From NCBI GenBank assembly GCA_963693085.1, contig OY856412.1, positions 348,600,457 to 348,664,456 of the forward strand: a stretch of 64,000 nucleotides of DNA, given 5' to 3'. This DNA comes from Alisma plantago-aquatica. Taxonomy: Eukaryota; Streptophyta; Magnoliopsida; Alismatales; Alismataceae. The position numbers were made by a program, and so were the translations under genes. This document shows positions 12,308 through 22,337 of this stretch, one piece after another. Numbering within the stretch: the stretch's first letter is position 1; the number at the start of each line of letters is the position of its first letter. The notes beneath the pieces were generated by a model that saw nothing but the letters and a program-made list of their open reading frames with translations, did not search any database and was not told the origin of the DNA.

Positions 12308-12773
12308 AGGTTACCTTTGTGACATGACAAGTTGGCCAAGTGAACATTGATATGTATTATCTTGTGGCATGACATGTAATACAGGTGGCCTAGTTTGTGG
12401 ATTCATATGTAATATGTTTCCGCTTTTGTGGTTGTATGGGATAAGTTTTAATTTACTCTGTTTTATGGTAATCTTGGATGTTTAGTATTAGTTCCGCGCT
12501 TTGTTTTGAGTAATCTCGTTTTTGTGTAGCAATGGGTATCACAATTGACATAGACTATATAGTGTTCTCCCACCTACACTGAACTCATATATCAATGTTG
12601 TGTTTATGATTGTTGCTTGTAACCTGTTATAAATGCATTGCTTTATAGTTAATTGACAATCCTATAGGGATTGGACCTATATTATTTCACTATGCAGGAG
12701 TATCGCGATAGTATTTAAAAGCACTGAGGAAGTATCGCATAAGAGTACTATAAACTTGTAAGAAACTATCAAC

Positions 12774-14047
12774 CTAGGTTTTGGAAAGCGGGAAGCGTGC
12801 AGATTGACCTTTTCAAAGCGAGAAGCGGAAAGCGGGCTTTAAAGCGGATTAAAGAGAACGCTTTTTGAAAAAGGTCTGAATTGTTTTAAAAAGTGTAGAA
12901 AAATTTAGTGACCACCATAGTGCTAACATATCATTAATCAAGCATCTAAATGATATTTCATTGCATCAGAATGACTTTCACATATTAAAAAGGGTCTTAT
13001 TTACAAAAGTAAATTGTTACAAGTTAAAAACACTCAAACATCATAAAACCACATAGTCCTTGCTCAACAATCAAGTATCATACTAGTACTATGTACTTGA
13101 TATTGTTTCAACAGCTGGGCTTACAAATTATCATTTAGTAAAAAAAATTGTATGTAGTGGTAGTTAGATACTAGTACTATGTACAAATATTGTTGACTAA
13201 GTAAAACATAATATAAATAGATGTGCATTTAAACAGTAATAAAGAGAAAAACATGACAATATTGTAGAATCAAGATAATTAGATATTACTCAGTAAATCC
13301 CAAAGAGCAATAAACTACTGGACTTAGTACATAATAGACAATATAACAAATTTTACTACTTTATTTTGTTATAGCTTATAGATGGTTGTGCAATGTTTTT
13401 GGACAAGTATACAAAATGGCTGACTACTAATTTGTCAGTGGTAATGAACGACATTAAACATACATGTCAATATCATACATAGTAAATCGTAAAGAACAAC
13501 AAACTACTACACTAAGTACATAATTGACAATATAACAAAATTTTACGATATCATTTTGTTACAGTCCACAGATGGTTGTGCAAAGGTTTTGTTCAAGTAT
13601 ACTAAATGTCAGACTATTAGAGTATCAGCAGTAATAAAGAACATTAAACATATATGGTAATATCATATACAGACTTGACAGTACAAAGTACTAGTCTAGC
13701 TTTACAGAGTGTACAAACAACAGTAAAAAAAGTAAAGAATAAATGCTAATTACTAAACTTTCTTACACCTTTTGAGATACAACAGTAGGAGCATCACATC
13801 TCCCAAATGTTGTGTTTTCATTTTTCTATAGATTTGGCGTGTAATTGGGTCACTCCAGCAATACTTGCCGTGAAGCGCCCTGAAGCGGCCGCTTAAGCGG
13901 GGCTGAAAAAGCGGCCTGAAGCGGAAAAAAGCGGGCAAAAGCGGTCGCTTCAGTCCAAAACACTTCAAAGCCCGCTTCAGCTGAAATTACAACCGGACAT
14001 GTGTTTGGCCGCTTAAGCGGCCGCTTCACCCGCTTTTTAAATCACTG
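12774..14047. mobile_element. Non-autonomous hAT-like element with AAGCGG repeats
   Basis: The left end CTAGGTTTTGGAAAGCGGG and the reverse complement of the right end (CAGTGATTTAAAAAGCGGG) form an imperfect TIR. Flanks are CTATCAAC (12766-12773) and CCATCAAC (14048-14055), a 7/8 match of the 8-bp duplication typical of hAT. Many AAGCGG/CCGCTT motifs cluster within 100 bp of the left end and 170 bp of the right end, as hAT subterminal binding repeats do. No transposase frame is present in 1.27 kb. Confidence 0.65.
13287..13668. repeat. Internal tandem duplication, period about 189 bp
   Basis: Two diverged copies begin at about 13287 and 13476. Each contains AGTAAATC, ACTAAGTACATAAT-like, TTTTGTTA and AGATGGTTGTGCAA in the same order. 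A third partial start lies near 13640-13668. AT-rich and non-coding, inside the hAT-like element. Confidence 0.7.
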
Positions 14048-14570
14048 CCATCAACTATATAAAAATACAGCCTATACATGTAATGTGATCTTTATTTCAG
14101 CTATATTATACAGCCTAAACCATAGTATATGTGCGTACTCAAATATGTTGTAGGAATACCTTAATTTGATCTAATAATTTGTTGATTATTGTTTAACTAA
14201 TGTTGTTTAACAGTTAGATAGTAAGTCAGTCATATAATAAGCTTGTTTTATATTAAAGCTCAGATAATTGCAATGAGTACCATCCTCAGACAAATCCATT
14301 TGCCTACCCTTATCTTATGAATATCATTCCTCTTGCTAAGTTATTGAGTGGTATAGTGTTACTAAGATGAAAATATGTATATTTTTTGCTAAGCTTTCTA
14401 CTTTACCAAAAAGTGCCTGCTTCTTTGGTCACTTCATGCCTGGGGTGACCAGAGAGGGTTGGCCGCTCACTTCCTAGCAAAGGGTAAGCTCTTTATATGC
14501 AGATATCAAAGTATCTCCATTGAAAAGTGTGAATAATACAAGGATTTTTTTATTTGGATGACTAATACAG
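14048..14570. other. Spacer between hAT-like element and copia remnant
   Basis: About 520 bp of AT-rich DNA. The part nearest 14570 may still belong to the decayed LTR of the minus-strand copia element. No gene or repeat boundary could be placed with confidence. Confidence 0.4.
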
Positions 14571-14589
14571 GCATAGACCCTCTCCTTAG

Positions 14590-15690
14590 AGGTCACTAAA
14601 TACAGAGTTCACCAATATGAGATAAAACACAAGATACTAAAAGACACAAAATAAATAACATAATACTAAATATATTAACATCCCCCTCAAGATGGAGCAT
14701 AGATATCATGCATGCCCAGCTTTTCCACCATAGAGATGAATCTTGATTTGGCAGTGGTTTTGGAAAGATGTCAGCAAATTGATCGATCCTCAGTCTTTGT
14801 ATGGAGTGGATATGTGCCTGGATAGAATAGACTCCTTGATGAAGTGACAGTCTACCTCAATGTGCTCTGTGCGCTCATGAAATGTGGGATTGCTTGCAAT
14901 AACGATAGAGGTTTTGTTATCACAATACATAGGTACGGACTCATAATCACAGATTCCAAATTCTTTTAACAAGCCTTGAACCCACATCAACTCACATGTA
15001 GTTTGAGCCATGGTTCGATACTTAGCTTCAGCTTTAGATATAGCCACAACAGTTTGCTTGTTACTTCTCCAAGTGACACGATTACAAAGTTTCGTAACCT
15101 GAGGTAGATTCACAATCAGCCCTAGAGGGGTCTTTAAATACAGAGTTCCCCAATATGGGATAAAAGGCAAGATACTAAAAGACAAAATAAATAACAGAAT
15201 ACAAAATATATTAACATCCCCCCTCAAGCTGGAGCATAAATAGCATGCATGCCCAGCTTTTCCACCATAGAGATGAATCTTGTCTTTGGCAGTGGTTTTG
15301 GAAAGATGCCAACAAGTTGATCATCAGTCTTGAGGTGTAGAGTGGATATGTGTCTGGATAGAATAGACTCCTTGACGAAGTGACAGTCTACCTCAATGTG
15401 CTTGGTGTGCTCATGAAATGTGGGATTGCTTGCAATAATGATAGATGCTTAGTTATCAACAATACATAGGTATGGGCTCATAATCACATATTCCAAATTC
15501 TTTTAACAAGCCTTGAACCCACATCAACTCACGGATAGTATGAGCCATGGCTCGATACTTAGCTTCAGCTCAAGATCTAGCCATAACAGTTTGCTTCTTA
15601 CATCTCCAAGTGACAAGATTATAAAGGTGCAGTAACCTGAGGTAGATTTACGATCAGCCCTACGTCGGCATAGTCAGAATCAAAAAATCC
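14590..15690 (-). repeat. Tandem duplication of RNase H, PPT and LTR start
   Basis: Two copies of about 540 bp, roughly 14590-15127 and 15128-15690. Each carries the RNase H coding end, a polypurine tract (CTTGAGGGGG-type on the minus strand) and the first 90-odd bases of the LTR, which start at minus 14680 and minus 15216. The first LTR piece is fused directly to the second RNase H piece near 15120, as unequal recombination would leave. Confidence 0.8.
14690..15127 (-). pseudogene. Copia RNase H fragment, downstream copy
   Basis: Minus-strand codons read VTWRSNKQTVVAISKAEAKY, then TTCELMWVQGLL, MYCDNKTSIVIASNPTFHER and TEHIEVDCHFIKE, the conserved C-terminal half of copia RNase H (SKKQ, AEAEYR, CDN, HERTKHIEVDCHF in intact elements). 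The frame runs in from LTR-derived codons because of the tandem duplication, so it is not a natural start. Broken fragment, no function expected. Confidence 0.85.
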
Positions 15691-15900
15691 AGTAATCTTG
15701 CAGTGTCCATTTTACTTGTATAGAATACCTTTTCCAGGGGAGCACTTTTAAGTATTTGAGAATGTGACAAACACCATCCCAATAACATTGTTGAGGTTTA
15801 TCAAGATAGCTACTGATAAGACCAACAGTTGATGTAATATATGCTCGTATAACAGTCAAGTAAATGATCTTATCAACAAATCTTCTATACTACTTGCTAT
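15230..15900 (-). pseudogene. Copia RT end and RNase H, upstream copy
   Basis: The minus strand shows YRRFVDKIIYLTVIRAYI, matching the RLVGKLIYLTVTRPDI motif at the end of copia reverse transcriptase, then HILKYLK and ADRKSTSGYCT of RNase H. The frame is interrupted by stops and small indels. The second half repeats the sequence annotated at 14690-15127. Confidence 0.8.
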
Positions 15901-15959
15901 CAACATATGAAAGAGAAGAATCATCATCTTAATTATTGTTGGAATCCAGAGGTGTGCTT

Positions 15960-16590
15960 ACGGGCGTGGCCCCGACATGCTAGTTTCTCGTAGTAGATCA
16001 AGGATATACTCGCGCTAAGATAGAAATACTCCAGAAGAGGAACGTGATACTTCAATTCCTATAAATAACGCAAATTTTCTAGATCTTTAGTAATAATGTG
16101 TTTGCTTTAATATTCATTGGTGGCTTTAATACCCCGATATTTGACTGGTAAAGATCCATCTCCATCCCACAGGAGAGACATGAGTAGGGGCGTCTACCAA
16201 ATCCCATGTATGTTGTCTATGAAGAGCTTCCATTTCCACGTCCATGGCACGACGCCGGGCAGGATGTGTCAAGGCTTCAGTCATAGTTTTAGGGACGAAA
16301 ACTGTGGAAAGAGCAACAGTAAATTGGCAAAACTTGAACCAAGATCAGCATCAGAACAAAAATTGCTTATAGGATAAGTACAACAGTGCACTCCTTTCCA
16401 CAAGCCAATCGGAATATCCAATTTGGAAGGTACCCAATTGGTGTCATGATCTACCGACGAAGATGGAGGATTGGTTGAGGGAGGAGCCATTAAGTGGTTG
16501 TATTCTTGCGGCGTCTTCGATAAACCTTGAGAGGAACAACAGTCGGCTTTGTAGAATCCGACGCAACAGGTATAGGAAGAGGGGTACCAG
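15960..16590 (-). pseudogene. Copia linker and start of reverse transcriptase
   Basis: Minus-strand pieces read VPLKVYRRRRKN (linker after integrase), then ALTHPARRRAMDVEMEALHR and HTWDLVDAPTHVSPVGWRWI, the segment that opens copia reverse transcriptase. Before the TIR element inserted at 16591, this linker was continuous with the integrase end at 17546. Most of the polymerase domain that should follow is missing. Confidence 0.75.
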
Positions 16591-17369
16591 CTAGGAAGCA
16601 TGGACACTTCCCTGGGGCAGTCGTGGCCGTCCTAGATACCTGTTGGACACAGACACGGCATGGACACGACTGGACACACGGTGGACACGAGTCAGAATTA
16701 TCCACTTTTTTTAAAGCCATGACAAGGTATGGACACAACTTGGATACGGCGTGGACAGCTTGGACACGGCTTGGACACGCCGTAGACAAGGCAGGTCTGA
16801 ACCAATTCCTTATATATAAGAATATAAATTTTATATCTCCTCTCTCCCTTTTCTTATTCCAACACACTACCATTACGTCTCCTCCCCATCCTTCTCTTAA
16901 CTATTATTATATATTTATATATTATACATCATACCTATATATATAATTCATCATTCTTATAAATAATGTTCTAGTAATTTGGCATACAAAATCGATGTAA
17001 TTCATCATTCTTCATTCATACTTACTTGATTTCATATGCAAATGCATTCTAGATTTATTATTCTTCATCGATCATTCATTATTTCATAATAGAAACATAC
17101 TAGTGGTTTCTTATAAAGTTTGCACTCATATAGTAAGTGAAATGTGGGTTTGATTTTATATTTCTTTTAAATCTATTTCTTTAAATCTCATGTTATCAGT
17201 TACTTTATATATTTGGATAAATGGATATTATATATTAACTCCATGTTATGTGTATCTATATGCATTTTTGTGTACACGTATATGTTATATGTTATATGAG
17301 TGTATATATGTATACTTATATATATATATATATATATATATGTATTTATGCATATGTATATATGTATAC

Positions 17370-17430
<61 letters not shown>

Positions 17431-17545
17431 CGTATACGTATACGTATACATATATGTGTGTATGTCGTGTCCAATACCGTGTTTGTGTCCTATATTTTTG
17501 AAAATCGTCGTGTCCCACTCCTATATCTGTGTCCATGCTTCCTAA
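16591..17545. mobile_element. Non-autonomous TIR transposon with GGACACG arrays
   Basis: The ends are CTAGGAAGCATGGACAC and its near-exact reverse complement. Flanks are GGTACCAG (16583-16590) and GGTACCAA (17546-17553), an 8-9 bp duplication fitting hAT or Mutator. The insertion splits the copia linker cleanly. The left 200 bp holds about ten copies of TGGACACG-like motifs, and the right end holds the same motif inverted (CGTGTCC). The interior is AT-rich with a long microsatellite and no transposase. Confidence 0.75.
17315..17462. repeat. Compound microsatellite (TA)n, (TATATG)n, (TATACG)n
   Basis: A run of TA passes into about twelve TATATG hexamers, then TACGTA-type and TG repeats. Several 80-160 codon frames of alternating Tyr/Met/Ile/Val/Thr residues cross it on both strands; they are artefacts of the repeat. 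Confidence 0.95.
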
Positions 17546-17788
17546 GGTACCAACTAGCAAATCTATAGATATAGTCGAACCCATATCAAAAAAGTACAAT
17601 GTATCTTTAAAAAACTTTACATCCGCACTAACAAACCATTTCTTAGTTGTCAGGTCATAACATATGTACCCTTTTTGAGTTCTTGAGTACCCCGAGAAGA
17701 TACATTTTGTAAATCTCAGGTCAAGTTTGGTTAACAACATCTTAAGATTGTGCACAAAATAGGAACAGCCAAAAATTCTAGGGGGCAT
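17546..17788 (-). pseudogene. Copia integrase C-terminal fragment
   Basis: The minus strand reads [33 protein letters not shown] and [17 protein letters not shown], the region after the integrase core that in copia elements reads RVFGC..FVH..KLDPRS..CIFLGYS..QKGY. It is joined at its downstream end to the TIR element. Confidence 0.85.
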
Positions 17789-17946
17789 AGAAAATAGAGG
17801 AGCCTCAGGTTACAGAATACTAAACAGGATTTGGTTGTTTAAAACAAAGGAGGGCATTTGGGTTAATAGAACACATGAAGTGAAAACAGCATCAAACCAA
17901 AACATCTTAGGAAAATGATAGTGAAACATAATTGTCTGAGCAACTT

Positions 17947-18450
17947 CTAGAAGATGGAGATCCTTTCTCTTGGTAGCATCATTTTATTAAGGAGTGTAGG
18001 ACATGAGGTTGATGAATGGTCCAACATTTTTACAAATGGTAATGATAGAATGTTGACATTGTTTACTTGAAAGATTTTGATGTGCTTATAAAATTGAGTT
18101 TTAATAATAATGAAAAAGGCGGTAATTGTGTCAAGAATATGTGCCATGGCCCATATGCCCTTAAGTAAAAACAACCAAGTAGCCCAAGAGTAATCATCAA
18201 TAAAGGTCATAAAATAATGGAATCTTGTCACACTCGTTACTTAATATGGTTCCCATATATCAGCATGCACAATATCAAGATTTTAAGGAAAGATTCATTT
18301 TTCTAGGAAAAATACATCTAGTTTGTTTTCCTGGTTGGCATGCTTCACATTTAAACAGACTCAAATACAAAGGGAATTAAGTGCTTGAGCTTGGAGGCTA
18401 ATAGATGACCCAGTCAATAGTGCCACCGACGACCTAAAACGGGTGAAGAT
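17947..18450 (-). pseudogene. Copia pre-integrase and integrase core fragment
   Basis: On the minus strand, 18450-18290 shows the zinc-binding region: WH..LGH, then CEACQPGKQTRCIFPRK. 18231-17947 shows MTFIDDYSWATWLFLLK, equivalent to the FIDDYSR.TW.Y.L motif holding the first catalytic Asp region, then IKTQF and degenerate D..N..E sequence. Multiple stops and indels. Part of the copia remnant. Confidence 0.8.
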
Positions 18451-19999
18451 AGCAGCACATAAACGTGTTGTGTGCAACACATGTAAACCTTAACTCCAGT
18501 GACATGAATGTGTTGTAGAGATGACATTCACAGAAGTACCACTACTGAGGATGATCATGTACATTTGGCATACACACTCGATCTCAAAGTAGAAAGGACT
18601 AACGTGGCAAGGGTCAGGATAGGGAGGCACAGGTACCCTCAAAATGAGATCACACTATATTCCATCATCATAATCATCCTCATCATCGTTGGGCTTGCTG
18701 GCATAAGGAGCATCCTCATACTTCAAGTCATCTTCCTTGTTGGCATCTAAGGTCACTGTCATAATGCGATTGAGGTATTTGTCGGGGTACTACCATAGCC
18801 ATTACAAGAAAGCATTGGACCTTGTTGCCAAACATGCTCTTCTAAGACGATGGACATTCGACCTGCACACTCCACCTTGAAGAAAAAAGCTAGTGCAGCG
18901 AGGGTCAGTGTAGAGAGGCTCAAGTGTCCTGCATACGGGATCGCATTGTATCTGGATGACGCATAAGTAGACTGGCATCTTGATATAGTGTGCTCTTTCC
19001 AAAGGCCCAGAACTTTTGTTGGTTCCCAATCTGTGTTGTGACATGTTTGGTGCCATCCATGTTGTAGATGTGTGAAGCAGCAAGTATCGTTGTGATTGAT
19101 GAAGTGAGGCATTGATCATACATGCTAATCATGGTACTAGGACCCAAGTGTGGATATCACAAAGGTGTGAAAGTTGCTTCCACATGGCGAACATATTTCT
19201 CCATAACATAGCGACCACATATTGTATGCGATGGTCATATGGAAGCTACTGACAGTTGATGAACGTTTGTCATCAGTGCGGTCGGAAGTTGGGAACATCA
19301 ATCTTTTGTTTATAGTCATGGTAGAAGTTGTGGATTGCCGTCTTGATGATGGCGATGAGGAGGCAGGCACTGCTGATCCATTTATTGGGCATAGTTTTCT
19401 AAGTTTGACTGAAAAAAGGTAGGCTATCAGCTAATCCGAAAGATGCTAGGGTCTCCTTAGGAAAATAGTTCGGACAATGGTTGTGGAGGAGAAGATTATG
19501 AAGGGCAGTTCTATAAGAGCTTGCTAGCAGAAACTAAAATTGATTGTAACAAATAAAATTAACAGCAGTTAGATAACTTCAGAAGAACAAACAATGTATG
19601 CGAAATTAATAAAAAGAGTGGAGGTTGCTAATAGATGCACTGTTTAACGTCAATTAATTTGTGATCATTCCTTTACGAAACTGGACCATCTTGTAATCAG
19701 ACTTTCGCTAGCCAATGTGACAATGTAAGGGTTCTGCAAATCCATCATTGTTGATGACAGGCTAACCAACACATTCGGAGGAATATATTGTTTTTAGGAT
19801 TGGCGTGGAACTGGTATATGTCAACACAGAACAATTTTTTTCTATTTTTCACAGTACGGTGAGGCCCAAAACCATTAGCAGCGGAGTACAATTATATTTG
19901 GGTGAAACTTTCTCGAATGAACGTCACTGCAGAATTTAAACACAAGAAAATTCAATGATACCCTGGTGTTTGGAAGGCTCTGCATCTCAGCAATAGCAA
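18451..19999. other. Unassigned stretch with two related segments
   Basis: No gene recognised. Segments at about 18600-18680 and 18900-18970 resemble each other (AGGGTCAG.ATAG.GAGGC, then GATC.CA.T), so an old duplication is likely. Overlapping minus frames at 18759-19147 are open but share no known motif. This could be the lost gag end of the copia element or captured sequence; nothing decisive is visible. Confidence 0.35.
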
Positions 20000-20127
20000 T
20001 TTCATGACTTCGAACCTGGAGAAGGAAACATCAATCAGATCAGAAAAGATTGGTACATTCACATCTAGCATAAGCAATTATGTATATTGAGGCTATTAGG
20101 AACTGTAGCGCATGAGACGCTAACCTT

Positions 20128-20271
20128 TCTTAGTAATTGTTGCTTTGATACCTCCCTCAATGAGGCCCCGGTGGAAGGTGATGCCATCAACAACTTGCCT
20201 GTATGTGTGATTGAACTTGCTAAGAGGACAATCTTCAAAACTTTCAGTTACCCAACGATTACGGGGCTGGA
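20128..20271 (-). other. Possible exon of unknown gene
   Basis: The minus strand is open between an acceptor-like CTCCAG and a donor-like AAGAAAG/GTTAGC. It reads as ordinary protein sequence (NRWVTESFEDCPLSKFNH, then VVDGITFHRGLIEGGIKA). The composition is unlike the surrounding AT-rich spacer. I do not recognise the protein and no convincing partner exon was found, so this may be a stranded or captured exon. Confidence 0.25.
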
Positions 20272-20395
20272 GGTAAGTGTGTCTGAATTAAGATGTAACC
20301 ATGTCAATACTGTTTACTAAATGGCTTATGTATAATATTTTGTAAAAATCCTGAAATCATTAGAAGATAGAAAAATGCATAGGTTAGCTTCACAT

Positions 20396-20654
20396 CTAGA
20401 AACTCAGGGTCGTAGTGAAGAACCAGTCAGCAAACTCTCTCCTTCCTAAACTCTTTCCAATAAAAAGCATTATGGCCCGCTCTACCAAGAGTATTACCCA
20501 AGAAGGGAAAGGATATAGAAACTTTACAGCCATTCCTCTCTTCAAGATATGATTTAGCAAATCCGCCCACAAATGCACTTTCCGGGCCGCCACTGAGTGA
20601 CGACTCTAAAACAAAGCAGGCTACAAGGTGAGAGAAGTCCCACAATTCCAGCAC
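20396..20654 (-). other. Unrecognised open minus-strand stretch
   Basis: The minus frame from 20654 reads protein-like sequence (for example LSGGPESAFVGGFAKSYLEE and GNTLGRAGHNAFYWKEFRK), and an overlapping frame stays open to 20396. There is no motif I can name. It lies between the possible exon at 20128-20271 and the LINE-like trace at 20980-21900 and might belong with either. Confidence 0.2.
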
Positions 20655-20979
20655 AAGTGATCTAGCAACTCAAACAAGCCTCTGGATAAAACACATACAT
20701 AGACCAATCCTACACAGCAAACGACAGATTACCTCGAAGGTGACTGATTTTGAAAGAAAGAACTGGATCTTCGTGGGGATTGGAAAATGACACATATATG
20801 TAATGAGAGGAAGTAAAACTCCATGCATGCCGCAGTCCATCATCCTGGCTACTGAGAAGCATGCATTCCCCCCTGGTTAAGTTGCCTTTATCCCCTTCTG
20901 AGGAAGAAAAAGGGCTGTAGTCTCAGCAAGAATGAATTTTTCAGAATCAGTATTATTTAGGACCTCAGAAAGGGATAAG

Positions 20980-21901
20980 GACCATGTGTTGTGTTGAAAA
21001 CAATGAGCATCTGCAGCCTCCCAAAAAGAAACCTATTAAGAAACAGGAAATTATCCTTCGAGCATGTGCCTCCACGCCATCCATCAAACCAGAAGGAAAC
21101 CAAAGAACCATATCCCAACTAGCAAGTAGTCAAGTGCTGAAATGTATCAGCAATATGCATAATTGCTGCCCAGATCAGAAAGAGCCAGTTACCTTCTGGA
21201 TTCACAGATTTCCTAGAGAACAATATCTCTTTTCTACCATACATTTTCCTCGCTGATCCTCTTCTCCTACAAGGCACCAGAGCTATTTTGTGGACATATT
21301 TTGAAATCAGCAAGATGCTTAAGACACGCCCTCTTAATTTCTTTGGAAGCTATGCTCTTCTCAAGCGGTGGGGTGCCAATATCTCTAGGAACATTCTTCC
21401 TCCCTAAGAGTTGATACTTGACCGTGTAAAATCTATGACAGAAATGGGAGATGAAAACCTGGCATGGAGTGTGGGGAGACTTACGGCAAATATTCTTAAG
21501 TACATCTTTTGCTAGTATATAATTTGTTTGACCCAGCAAGATGACAGTGGAAGTTGTCAACGAAGAGATCCCAATCCTAAGCTGAAGTGTTACAGTCAAT
21601 AACAAGAGTGCCGAATACATAGGGGTAAAGCAATTCGGTGGCATCCAACCTAGTCCATCATTGAGTGAGGCTACCTTATTCTCTATTATGTCAGTGTCAA
21701 TCAAGTCAGAATTTTTCGTGTAGATGTTCAAACCTCATGCTTCTTCAAAAAGAAACAGAACATCAAGAACTTTATCATACGCTCATTAGCCATTGGCATA
21801 ATGCAAAAGCAGCATTGGTAGATCCCTATTATGAACTCCAGAGAGAAGGGAAGCCCAAGTTTCTGTCAGAGAGTTTGTACTTAGCCAACAAGCAATTATA
21901 A
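20980..21901 (-). pseudogene. Possible decayed LINE (non-LTR) fragment
   Basis: Near 21120-21070 the minus strand reads LGYGSLVSFWFDGWRGG, resembling the GxGxxVxFWxDxWxG motif found downstream of reverse transcriptase in plant LINEs. Frames on either side are broken by stops. No catalytic reverse transcriptase motif was found, so the call is tentative. Confidence 0.3.
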
Positions 21902-22337
21902 GAGAACATAATGTGTCCTTATGATGGATCCCATAGTCAAATATTCCTATAGTACTTTACTAAGTATTAAAATTTAATAAAAAAGTGAGCAGTGAAAGTA
22001 CAAGCTTGACCGAATCAATCCATCTCCTTGGGAAGCCAAGTTCTGAAAGAAAAGCCATAAATTGTCCCAGCAACCATGTCATGGGCCTTTAGACCCCAAG
22101 CAACCTTTGGGTTAGTAGTGGATGTCATGAAATATCACATTAAGTTCAAAATGTGTCGACCCAGGATACTATGTGCTAGATCATTGCATTCAGGGAGAGT
22201 AACTCTAGTTTGATCTTGATTGCCAACATTGTGGTAACAATCTTGTATAAGTAACTGTTGGAGGCTAATTGTCCTAAAGTTACCCACTTGTTCCCCACCA
22301 AACTTATAAAGGACTAAGCATATTCATGTCATCCAAC

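Larger units (their letters stand above)
7950..12531 (+). mobile_element. Diverged long gypsy LTR (solo or truncated)
   Basis: Starts TGTAAGACCGCTGA, which aligns with the TGTAACATCCCTGA start of the LTRs at 39858, 46439 and 56188. The same order of blocks follows: a stretch ending TTTACCCA..GTTGAGGGTTT, a GTTATATCTC..TGGGAC..ATCTCACCCC block near 11830, the Arg/Gln-rich frame at 11879-11947, and TGTACTCTCAGGTCCT near 12010. It ends near TGTAGCA (12531), with a degenerate TGGGTATCA just after that could be a decayed primer site. The five flanking bases (ATGAC, ATGGG) do not match well, so solo LTR versus truncated element is open. A 213-bp foldback repeat interrupts it. Confidence 0.7.
14580..18450 (-). 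mobile_element. Decayed Ty1-copia element, minus strand
   Basis: Read from right to left the order is pre-integrase zinc region, integrase core, integrase C-terminal part, linker, start of reverse transcriptase, end of reverse transcriptase plus RNase H, polypurine tract and the start of an LTR (TGTTAATATATT). This is the copia order. All frames are broken, most of the reverse transcriptase is deleted between about 16100 and 15900, and the 3' part is duplicated in tandem. A separate TIR element is inserted at 16591-17545. No left LTR or gag was recognised. Confidence 0.85.

Noticed and set aside
12078..12347. Open frames of 62-75 codons on both strands rich in Tyr-Ile, Arg-Glu and Ser-Leu
   Set aside because: They are translations of the (AT)n, (AG)n and (CT)n tracts of the foldback repeat.
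17190..17788. Five overlapping frames of 81-167 codons with Tyr-Met/Tyr-Thr repeats
   Set aside because: They cross the (TA)n/(TATATG)n microsatellite; only the upstream part of the 17285-17788 minus frame (17546-17788) is real copia integrase sequence.
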